Positions 1-5,627 of a DNA stretch of 5,627 bases are shown piece by piece (within the stretch, counting starts at the first letter, position 1; every line of letters starts with the position of its first letter). The notes under the pieces are model-generated. The model did no database searches and was not told where the DNA came from. It worked only from the letters and a program-made list of their open reading frames with translations. The translations under genes and the position numbers were made by a program. The DNA comes from Nitrospiraceae bacterium. Lineage in GTDB: Bacteria; Nitrospirota; Thermodesulfovibrionia; UBA6902. The stretch is taken from the NCBI GenBank assembly GCA_020354155.1, contig CP070644.1, positions 1,154,585 to 1,160,211 on the forward strand, read 5' to 3'.

Positions 1-912
1 CAGTAAAATAATACCGCTCACCATAATAGCAACATTTTTAATCGTGATAGGGGCTGCCATAAAATCCTTATAGGGGATGATTATCAGGAATGACCAGTCT
101 CTCTGCTGCACAGGGGCATAGGCGGCAAAGCTGTCAGTACCAAAAACAGTAACCCTCTTAAATCCTGTTCCAAAATCACCTGAGCCTGCCATCAACTCCT
201 CCGCTTCCATATCCTTGAGAGGAATGTCCTGGAAAAGCTTCCTCCTGTCATCATGAAACACGATCTTTCCTGACTGATCAATGATGACAGCAAACCCGGA
301 CTGACTAAAGCGGAGAAAATTAATTGACCTGATAATGTCAAAGAGGGGAACAGACCCCGTTATTATCCCCTCGAATTTACCAAAGAAGCTTTCCCGCATT
401 ATGCCGAAGGTCAAAACCGGTCCACGTTTACTGCTGTAAAAGTCCTCATCCTGAAAAATTCTGTTCGGTTCACCGATAATCTCCTGATAAAGAGTGGTAT
501 CCCGTAAATCCCGCATTTGTTTTATCAGTAAATCCCCATTATCAACAGAAAGATCAAGAGATCCGTCTTTATTGAAGTAATTTACTATGGGAAAATCATT
601 ACTGTAGCGAGTAAAGTGTTTTTTCAGGAGAGACTCATTATAGCTTTGATTGTAGTGATCTACTTCCATGCTGATTGCTACTTCATGCAGTAAATCAACT
701 CTATCTGCGATTTGATCGTATATCATTTCAGCACCATGAAGAGCTGCATATCTCATCTGTTTTTCCTGAACTATCTTGAAATTATTCATTGAAACATAAT
801 GAGTGGAAACACCAAGGATGAGTGCCAGCAGCAAAACAAGGCAGAAATGGGACAGCATTATCTTGACCCTGATTGATGATGTGAAAAAGGACAGGGGATT
901 CAGTTTATTCAT
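1..912 (-). CDS. Membrane sensor protein with periplasmic double-Cache (dCache_1) domain, C-terminal part outside window
   Basis: This reading frame has no stop and runs off the left edge, giving 304 residues of a longer protein. Residues 1-19 are a short cytoplasmic stretch with the SIRVKIML pattern common before the first helix of chemoreceptors and sensor kinases. Residues about 20-40 form a membrane helix (LVLLLALILGV). Residues about 43-283 look like a double-Cache sensor. The membrane-distal half contains YFNKDGSLDL, the membrane-proximal half contains GFAVIIDQSGKIVFHDD, and the domain closes with YAPVQQRDWSFLIIIP. A second helix begins near residue 288 and is cut off. Such domains bind small molecules in the periplasm and signal to a cytoplasmic output, here unseen: MCP, histidine kinase, GGDEF or EAL are all possible. 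The ATG at 912 is preferred, although no clear Shine-Dalgarno precedes it; a GTG at 927 is an in-frame alternative, and an in-frame stop lies further upstream. It follows the PilZ gene by 40 bases and is probably co-transcribed. Confidence 0.85.
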   Translation of the reverse strand, partial: MNKLNPLSFFTSSIRVKIMLSHFCLVLLLALILGVSTHYVSMNNFKIVQEKQMRYAALHGAEMIYDQIADRVDLLHEVAISMEVDHYNQSYNESLLKKHFTRYSNDFPIVNYFNKDGSLDLSVDNGDLLIKQMRDLRDTTLYQEIIGEPNRIFQDEDFYSSKRGPVLTFGIMRESFFGKFEGIITGSVPLFDIIRSINFLRFSQSGFAVIIDQSGKIVFHDDRRKLFQDIPLKDMEAEELMAGSGDFGTGFKRVTVFGTDSFAAYAPVQQRDWSFLIIIPYKDFMAAPITIKNVAIMVSGIILL

Positions 913-952
913 TACTGAGGAAAGCACTTTTGTGTCAGTGCATGAACAAGGA

Positions 953-1300
953 TCAGCTTTGCATTGCCGCTATCCAGTTATCATAGGCACAATTCAGGAT
1001 ATCGGTCTTGGCTCCCTTGTCCATAGCAAGAATCCTTATTCCCATGAGGCACCTATCGTCATCTTTCCTCTGCCAAACCACATCGCCCACGGCAGAGACA
1101 TAGGTGTCATCGTTCGGGTGCTTGATATTGAGATCAATGACATCCCCCGAGACAGGGGTAGCATCACGCGATTCAAGGCAAAGACCAGAGCGGGAAAAGT
1201 TTTTCGTAATGCCCCTGTAGTCTGTATCTCCCTTTGATATGTTGAACTTCACGTCAAGGGGGATTTCAAACCTGTTATATATACGCCGTTCTTCATTCAT
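953..1300 (-). CDS. Single-domain PilZ protein, predicted c-di-GMP receptor
   Basis: This is a 115-residue soluble protein that is almost entirely one PilZ domain. Both halves of the c-di-GMP-binding signature are present: RxxxR as R6-IYN-R10 at the N-terminus, and [D/N]xSxxG as N34-FSRS-G39. The later strands carry the usual VGDVVWQ and CLMGIRI patterns, and a short C-terminal helix follows (about 97-113). Known PilZ proteins of this size bind c-di-GMP in the cytoplasm and pass the signal to a partner such as a motility, exopolysaccharide or secretion machine; the partner here is unknown. I chose the ATG at 1300 because GGAGGG lies four bases upstream and the RR..YNRF motif follows directly, as is typical. 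The frame extends to a TTG at 1342, but the added residues look unrelated to PilZ. The next gene, a membrane sensor, starts 40 bases downstream, which suggests a two-gene transcript. Confidence 0.93.
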   Translation of the reverse strand: MNEERRIYNRFEIPLDVKFNISKGDTDYRGITKNFSRSGLCLESRDATPVSGDVIDLNIKHPNDDTYVSAVGDVVWQRKDDDRCLMGIRILAMDKGAKTDILNCAYDNWIAAMQS

Positions 1301-1559
1301 AGTTCCCTCCGTAGAGCTTCTCATATTCACCAGTGTGTACAATTATTATCGGCAGAACAGGTAGTCATATTGAGCTTCTATTCCGTAATCATATAAATTA
1401 CACTGAATTTTAAAAACCCCATACTGTCACAGCAGACATACAGCTGGTTTTACAAACAAAGGGAATAATTCAAGAGTAGATTAAACGAAAACGTAGATTT
1501 CATCAAGTATTTTTTCACACTTGACAGGAAAAAGCGGGGATTACAATTAACTACTGCCC
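1301..1559. other. Intergenic region between the exporter operon and the PilZ gene
   Basis: This 259-base AT-rich gap separates the DUF4340 stop from the PilZ start and should hold the PilZ promoter. I see no convincing sigma-70 or sigma-54 promoter. The best minus-strand -10 candidates are TATGAT at 1393-1388 and TAAAAT just upstream of it, and neither has a good -35 at 16-18 bases. There is a 6-base inverted repeat, TCAAGT and ACTTGA (1503-1508 and 1519-1524), with a 10-base spacer. GAGCTTCT occurs twice (1314-1321 and 1372-1379), and GTAGATT occurs twice 17 bases apart (1476-1482 and 1493-1499). No coding frame with a plausible protein or ribosome binding site was found, and no tRNA or riboswitch fold was recognised. 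Confidence 0.6.
1305..1310 (-). promoter_or_regulatory. Ribosome binding site of the PilZ gene (GGAGGG)
   Basis: GGAGGG on the minus strand sits four bases before the ATG at 1300. It is the strongest Shine-Dalgarno match in the window and decides the PilZ start against the upstream TTG at 1342. Confidence 0.8.
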
Positions 1560-1560
1560 C
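1529..1560 (-). terminator. Possible weak intrinsic terminator after the DUF4340 gene
   Basis: On the minus strand, GGGG (beginning with the last base of the TAG stop) can pair with CCCC at 1539-1536. A smaller inner TTA/TAA pairing is possible, and the structure is followed by GC and five Ts. The stem is short and the loop long, so this is a weak candidate. Its position directly after the last gene of the operon is the main support. Confidence 0.25.
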
Positions 1561-2501
1561 TATTCTAAAAGCTTTTCCGGATCTTTCATAATTTTCTCGG
1601 CCTTCCAGGAGGAAAGAAGAAAGGGATAGGCGCTTTCCGATGAAAGAGCGGGGTATTTATCATCCTCTTTCTCAAAAAAGGAAAGGGAATAGGTTTTGGA
1701 CCCCTGCACGGTAACGGTATATACGGAAGACGGCAGGTCTTCCTTCAATTTCTCCTCAATAAAGGAATCACAGACAAGACTGGACAGTGTCTTGAGAATA
1801 TCATCTACCTCTCCTGACTTAACGGGTTTCCCATCAGCAGTTGTCCATTGCGGACCCCTGTCGTCTGCCTTCTGCTGCTCATTTTCCTCACTCACATCCA
1901 CGGAAACGGGCGCCACTGCCCTGACAAGATTAAGCTCATCATTGCCTTTCCTGATCGTGACTTGAGAAATTTCTTCCTGGATCGTCAGAACTTTTTTGTC
2001 GCGCAGGTCAGTCAGGGATTTATCAAAGTCATTTCGTATATTCCCCTCTGCATGATACACTCTGTAATCATCGTCAAGGAGGACAAAGGTATGGTTGTAT
2101 GATGATGCAGGTTTGCCTATCGTGAGTTTCCGCAGCAGGCTGTCACCCTTCAGGACCTCGACCACTATCTGTTTCTTTGCATCAAGCTCATACAAAGCAT
2201 AATTTCTTGATTCTGATGCAAGAGCGGTGAGCCTGATCCCGCTTACCGTATCAAGCATTTTTGTAATAAGTGAAGTGTCGGCAGGGTATTCCCGCGGGCC
2301 TGCAAGCCATGTATTGTTTTTCCTTATCATGAGAATCTCTGAATCATCCCTGAGCAATTTTATCCCGGATATATCATCTCTATTCAGCGCCTCAATTGCA
2401 GGCAGTTCATAGTGAGTTTTATCCCCCTTCTCTGAAGTGATATAAAAAACCAGGACAGCAATAACAAAGATCAAAATGGCCATTTCTTTTCCAGCTTTCA
2501 T
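1560..2501 (-). CDS. DUF4340 domain-containing protein, membrane-anchored partner of the Gld-type ABC exporter
   Basis: This 313-residue protein has one N-terminal membrane helix (about 7-22, MAILIFVIAVLVFYIT) and an otherwise hydrophilic body expected in the periplasm. Residues about 45-195 match the DUF4340 pattern: W65 followed by a PADTSLITKML helix, then HTFVLLDDDYRVYHAEG and a DLRDKKVLTI segment. A second, weaker copy of the same fold seems to begin at W219 (QWTTADGKPV, then the helix EVDDILKTLSSL) and runs to the end. The two are joined by a charged stretch at about 203-215. The molecular function of DUF4340 is not known. The family is commonly found next to GldG-like ABC auxiliary genes, as here, so I infer an extracytoplasmic accessory role. 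The gene starts 13 bases after the GldG-family stop, and GGGGAGAGG just before the ATG is a fair ribosome binding site. It is the last gene of the operon. Confidence 0.88.
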   Translation of the reverse strand: MKAGKEMAILIFVIAVLVFYITSEKGDKTHYELPAIEALNRDDISGIKLLRDDSEILMIRKNNTWLAGPREYPADTSLITKMLDTVSGIRLTALASESRNYALYELDAKKQIVVEVLKGDSLLRKLTIGKPASSYNHTFVLLDDDYRVYHAEGNIRNDFDKSLTDLRDKKVLTIQEEISQVTIRKGNDELNLVRAVAPVSVDVSEENEQQKADDRGPQWTTADGKPVKSGEVDDILKTLSSLVCDSFIEEKLKEDLPSSVYTVTVQGSKTYSLSFFEKEDDKYPALSSESAYPFLLSSWKAEKIMKDPEKLLE

Positions 2502-2504
2502 ATG

Positions 2505-2513
2505 CCTCTCCCC
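2505..2513 (-). promoter_or_regulatory. Ribosome binding site of the DUF4340 gene (GGGGAGAGG)
   Basis: This purine run fills most of the 13-base gap between the GldG-family stop and the DUF4340 ATG, ending three bases before the start. It supports the ATG at 2501 over the internal Met7. Confidence 0.6.
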
Positions 2514-2514
2514 A

Positions 2515-4713
2515 TCACGTACCGAATATCCTCTGGATCATTCTTTTTCTGGTTCTCCTCCTGGCCCATACAATCATACCTGCAATGACAACCAGAACAG
2601 GCAGTCCAACAATATTTGCGGCCTTGATGCCGGTCCTTACGGCAGGCGCAACCTCCCGCAGCGGATTAAACCTCTGCGTCTTACTGCGCATAACAGCAAT
2701 ATCTCCCCTGCCATTCAGGTAATCAATAACATTCATTACAAACTGTGCATTCGGCGTCTGGCCTTTGTCATCAATGACATTGTCCTTGAGAATTTCAGAT
2801 GTTCCGATCAGGAATATTCTTCCAGGCTTACCCTTTTTAATCGTAACCCCTTCAGTAACGATCTTTGACATATCCATGCCTGAATCTCTTTTCTCCTCTG
2901 CCTTTGCATCCTCAGGCGACTCATCTTTCTGCTCTTCCCGGGCCGGAACTGGTTTGTCGGCAAAATAACTGGGGAAAGCACCTTCAAGGATATAGGCCAT
3001 TGTAACACTCTTGAAGTCGTCCTCATTTGACGGAGGGCTCAGGTACATGGGGTTAAGATCTATTCTGTCCTGCATCTGCCACGACCGCTCTGAAGAGGAA
3101 AAAAGTTCCAGCGCCGTCAGGCCATTATCCTTTATTGTCTGCTCGTCTATATCAACAGGGGAAGACTGGAGCATTACAAGGCCTTTGATATTTTCCAGAA
3201 AATCAGCCTCTTTGTTTATCCTCTCATTCTTAATAATGGGGGCAAAGTAGATTGCCCGTTCACCTCCTCCAAAGGCATTGGGCACCTTCTGTTTAAAAGA
3301 GTGCTCATCAAGAACAATAGATTCTTTCATGTTCAGACCATAATGACCGAGCAGTTTTTCCAGTCCTGTCTTGACAGGCATATACACCGGTCGCTGCATC
3401 TGCCTCATCATGCCCTGCTGCTGTGGCCTGATCTCATGAAAGGCATCCATGAAGACGGCAATATTCTTCCCCTTCATGAGATACTGGTCAATCTGATACA
3501 GTTCATAGTCAGTAAAGGGTTCTTTCGGGCCGGCGATCATGAGAAAAGACAGTCCTTCCGGGATCCCGTCCTTTTGCAGATTGAGCGGTTTGACCGAGTA
3601 TCCTGATTCCAGCAGTTTATTCAGATTGGAGAGGGTCTCCTGCTGTTGCTGCATGCCGAACATCTGCATATCAGGACCGATGGCAAGGGTACCGTGGTCT
3701 GCAAGATAACCGATTTCTTCATGAATGTTGACAACAGCGTCTATGGTACCGGCAATTGCCTGTTCAAGTTCATCGGGATCAGTTAATTGATACTGTGTCC
3801 CAAAGAGGGGGAGTGAAAAGACCTCAATCAGTTTTATCTTTTCAAATCTGTCTCCATGCTCTACAACAATTCCTGCCAATCCGCGATCAGCCTTGATCTG
3901 CCTGCCCTGCCTGTCCTGAAAGGAGTCCCAGTTCAGGTGCAGAAGATTAAACTTTCCTGCCTCTTCTTCTGCTTCCGGATCTGTGCTCGGATCAAGGTTA
4001 ACAAAGGTCAGCTTTCCGTAATTCTTATCATTTAACGTCTCAACGATATCTTCCATTTTCTTCGGTATCTCAGATATGCCCAAAATGTTCATATAGGGCG
4101 CTACCACCCTGAGTGATGATGACAGGAAGAGTTTCACCGTAATTTTGTCTTTCAGCCGTAACAGTGCGCTTATCTTGTTGTTCATTTTCTGGATCGTGGA
4201 GGTAATCTGATATTCGAGCCCTTCCGTTGATGTGATGGTAGGGATCGACTCTATAATATCACCGTGCAGTATTGCCATTCCCATATAGGCCATCTGAAAT
4301 TTTACCTCATCCTGCTCAATGGCCTGTATCTGCACAGGGTGGATTCCGTAATTTTGTGCCAACTCCTGACTTCGTCCAGCCTCGCCCTCATCATCGGCAG
4401 TAACATTGTAAAACTGATAGTTGAAGTACTTACCGCCGGCAACGGAATATTCATCAAGCAGGTCATGGAGGTACCGCTCTATCGTGTTGTAGGGAGCGGG
4501 GAGGTTCGCATTAAAAAAGACCTTCACCGTCAGAGGTTCGGAAAGTGTTTCCACTACCTTCCTGCTGGCATCGGAGAGGGAATATACTTTGTTCGATGTT
4601 AGATCGGCCCTGAAAAAAAGCGTAATACCCGCAATATTTAAAAGCACAACCACCACACAATAGATAAGAAATTTTGTCATCCTGCCTGAATTCATATTCT
4701 TCTCTGCCGGCAT
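2515..4713 (-). CDS. GldG-family ABC transporter auxiliary protein (ABC_transp_aux)
   Basis: This 732-residue protein is anchored at both ends: helix 1 at about 14-34, and helix 2 at about 699-716 followed by a basic cytoplasmic tail (RRRTRKR). The roughly 660 residues between should face the periplasm. The segment after helix 1 (DLTSNKVYSLSDASRKVV, then LTVKVFFNANLPAPYN) is the GldG/ABC_transp_aux hallmark. The end also fits the family: GRIFLIGTSEILKDN, NVIDYLNGRGDIAVMRSK, NIVGLPVLVVI. The N-terminal unit appears duplicated (about 61-179 and 191-329). Residues 346-360 and 430-446 are Met/Gln-rich, and 590-615 is a charged, probably disordered linker. In Flavobacterium GldG works with GldF and GldA in an ABC complex needed for gliding. 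Outside Bacteroidetes the role is unproven. The ATG lies two bases after the permease stop, with AGGAG upstream inside the permease gene; Met7, preceded by AGAGAAG, is an alternative start. Confidence 0.9.
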   Translation of the reverse strand: MPAEKNMNSGRMTKFLIYCVVVVLLNIAGITLFFRADLTSNKVYSLSDASRKVVETLSEPLTVKVFFNANLPAPYNTIERYLHDLLDEYSVAGGKYFNYQFYNVTADDEGEAGRSQELAQNYGIHPVQIQAIEQDEVKFQMAYMGMAILHGDIIESIPTITSTEGLEYQITSTIQKMNNKISALLRLKDKITVKLFLSSSLRVVAPYMNILGISEIPKKMEDIVETLNDKNYGKLTFVNLDPSTDPEAEEEAGKFNLLHLNWDSFQDRQGRQIKADRGLAGIVVEHGDRFEKIKLIEVFSLPLFGTQYQLTDPDELEQAIAGTIDAVVNIHEEIGYLADHGTLAIGPDMQMFGMQQQQETLSNLNKLLESGYSVKPLNLQKDGIPEGLSFLMIAGPKEPFTDYELYQIDQYLMKGKNIAVFMDAFHEIRPQQQGMMRQMQRPVYMPVKTGLEKLLGHYGLNMKESIVLDEHSFKQKVPNAFGGGERAIYFAPIIKNERINKEADFLENIKGLVMLQSSPVDIDEQTIKDNGLTALELFSSSERSWQMQDRIDLNPMYLSPPSNEDDFKSVTMAYILEGAFPSYFADKPVPAREEQKDESPEDAKAEEKRDSGMDMSKIVTEGVTIKKGKPGRIFLIGTSEILKDNVIDDKGQTPNAQFVMNVIDYLNGRGDIAVMRSKTQRFNPLREVAPAVRTGIKAANIVGLPVLVVIAGMIVWARRRTRKRMIQRIFGT

Positions 4714-4715
4714 TC

Positions 4716-5420
4716 CTATTTCTTCTCCTGAATCACAAGGTTTGTCCCGTAGACCATAACAAAACAGACACTGAGGAAATAAAGCAGGTCCCGTGAATCC
4801 ACGACCCCCTTTGATATATTTTGGAAATGGAAATCAGCGCCAAGGAACTGAAAAACACTGAGAAGTGATTCGGGCAGGAAAAAGAGCATTTTATCTATCA
4901 GGGTCAGCACAAAGCATAATGTCATGCCTGTTATGAATGCTATGATCTGGTTTCGCGTCAAAGAGGAAGCAAAGAGGCCGATTGACGAAAAAGCTGCGCC
5001 GAGAAGAACAGCGCCTGTATATCCCCCGATTACAGGACCCCAGTCCAGGTCTCCAAGAAAGGAAATGAAAAAAGCGTATGCAAGAGTGGGCATGAGCATT
5101 ATTGCCACAAATGCTGTTGCTGCCAGAAATTTTCCAAGAATTATATTCAGGGAGGAGACAGGCATGGTCAGGAGCAGTTCATAGGACCCGGTGTTAAATT
5201 CCTCTGAAAAGAGCCTCATCGTTACAGCAGGTATGATAAAAGATAAAATAACGGGAAGGAGAGAAAAGAAATTTCTCATCTCAGCCTGTCCGAAAAGAAA
5301 AAAGGTAGAAAAAAAGAACCATCCCGTCAATATCAGAAAGATAGAGATAACAATATATGCGATAGGGGAAATAAAATATCCCCTGAATTCTTTTTTGAAA
5401 ATATTGATCGTATTCCTCAT
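4716..5420 (-). CDS. ABC-2 type transporter permease, GldF-like
   Basis: This 234-residue protein has six predicted membrane helices (about 19-43, 51-70, 97-121, 132-152, 158-178 and 211-229), the usual layout for one ABC-2 permease subunit. Family hallmarks are the N-terminal KKEFRGYFISPIAYIV segment, which is close to GldF and NosY-type permeases, and the SEEFNTGSYELLLTMPVS loop at 72-89 that couples to the ATPase. The short connection at 153-157 (SLTRN) is also typical. It would form the membrane path of the exporter, probably as a dimer, powered by the ATPase encoded just upstream. The ATG lies one base after the ATPase stop (TGAGATG), so translation is probably coupled; only a weak purine-rich site (AGAGAG) precedes it. 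Length is normal for the family and nothing appears truncated. The transported substrate cannot be read from sequence. Confidence 0.92.
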   Translation of the reverse strand: MRNTINIFKKEFRGYFISPIAYIVISIFLILTGWFFFSTFFLFGQAEMRNFFSLLPVILSFIIPAVTMRLFSEEFNTGSYELLLTMPVSSLNIILGKFLAATAFVAIMLMPTLAYAFFISFLGDLDWGPVIGGYTGAVLLGAAFSSIGLFASSLTRNQIIAFITGMTLCFVLTLIDKMLFFLPESLLSVFQFLGADFHFQNISKGVVDSRDLLYFLSVCFVMVYGTNLVIQEKK

Positions 5421-5421
5421 C

Positions 5422-5627
5422 TCAGTTCTCTCTTGTTAGCTCCCTGAAGACAGTTTCAAGCGTTCTCGACTCTTTGTGAAATTCAAGAAGAGGCCAGTTG
5501 TTCTTTTTGATTATTTCATAGATGGCCGGCCGCATATCCCTGCTGCCACTGCAGGCAACATGAAAGTCAACAACACCGTCCTCCTGACGCACAGGTATAA
5601 CTCCGTTCACTTCAGCAATGGACTCCA
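5422..5627 (-). CDS. ABC transporter ATP-binding protein, C-terminal fragment (GldA-like)
   Basis: Only the last 67 complete codons are in the window, and the frame stays open past the right edge. The codon at 5610 that could be read as a start is GTG (Val) inside a continuing frame, so it is not the true start. The fragment lacks Walker A, Walker B and the signature motif, which would lie further upstream. What is visible resembles the small C-terminal accessory domain of GldA/NosF-type ATPases: alternating strands (GVIPVRQEDGVVDFHVAC), a helix with IYEIIKKNNWPLLEF, and the typical closing segment TLETVFRELT. Identification rests on this ending and on its position one base upstream of the ABC-2 permease, a standard ATPase-permease order. 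As part of the complex it would bind and hydrolyse ATP on the cytoplasmic face. Confidence 0.75.
   Translation of the reverse strand, partial: ESIAEVNGVIPVRQEDGVVDFHVACSGSRDMRPAIYEIIKKNNWPLLEFHKESRTLETVFRELTREN

Noticed and set aside
803..1237. A 144-codon open frame on the plus strand
   Set aside because: It lies opposite the PilZ gene and the start of the sensor gene, both of which have clear family motifs. Its own translation shows no recognisable domain, so it is treated as an antisense shadow.
1301..1342. N-terminal extension of the PilZ protein from a TTG at 1342
   Set aside because: A strong GGAGGG site lies inside this stretch, four bases before the ATG at 1300, and the added residues do not resemble PilZ sequence.
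1521..1547. TTGACA followed by TACAAT on the plus strand, resembling a sigma-70 promoter
   Set aside because: The spacing is only 15 bases, and it would drive transcription antisense into the DUF4340 gene with no plus-strand gene to serve. TTGACA also overlaps one arm of the inverted repeat.
2808..3026. A 72-codon minus-strand frame inside the GldG-family gene
   Set aside because: It overlaps the charged linker and nearby coding sequence in another frame. Its basic, low-complexity translation is what a frame-shifted Glu/Lys-rich segment gives.
4264..4602. A 112-codon plus-strand frame opposite the GldG-family gene
   Set aside because: It is fully antisense to a well-supported coding region and shows no recognisable motif.
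5422..5610. A stand-alone 62-residue protein starting at 5610
   Set aside because: The codon there is GTG within a frame that stays open to the window edge, and the sequence reads as the C-terminal end of an ABC ATPase.

Overview
All supported genes in this window lie on the minus strand, so it is read here from high to low coordinates. The sequence looks like a chromosomal piece of a Gram-negative bacterium with moderate, slightly AT-rich composition. The gene types fit a Desulfobacterota, Nitrospirota or similar lineage: a Gld-type ABC exporter with a DUF4340 partner, next to a Cache-domain sensor and a PilZ protein. That placement is an inference from gene content only. No marker gene, RNA gene, mobile element, attachment site or CRISPR array is present.

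Region 1 (5627 to 1560) is a tight four-gene operon. In order it encodes the C-terminal end of an ABC ATPase (cut by the window edge), a six-helix ABC-2 permease of the GldF type, a 732-residue GldG-family protein anchored at both ends, and a 313-residue DUF4340 protein with one N-terminal membrane anchor. The gaps between genes are 1, 2 and 13 bases, so co-transcription and translational coupling are very likely. Together they would form an ATP-driven inner-membrane complex: ATPase in the cytoplasm, permease in the membrane, and two large auxiliary proteins facing the periplasm. In Flavobacterium the homologous GldA/GldF/GldG set is needed for gliding. In other phyla the substrate is unknown.

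Region 2 (1559 to 1301) is a 259-base gap. It holds a weak terminator-like structure just after the DUF4340 stop, short repeats, a poor promoter candidate, and a strong ribosome binding site for the next gene.

Region 3 (1300 to 1) encodes a single-domain PilZ protein with both c-di-GMP-binding motifs intact. After 40 bases comes the first 304 residues of a membrane sensor with a double-Cache periplasmic domain. Its output domain lies beyond the left edge, so it could be a chemoreceptor, a histidine kinase or a c-di-GMP enzyme.

The most unusual feature I see is an apparent internal tandem duplication of the periplasmic auxiliary domain in the GldG-family protein. Nothing here clearly amounts to a wholly new system. 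The open questions are what the exporter moves and whether the c-di-GMP and sensor pair beside it is functionally linked.
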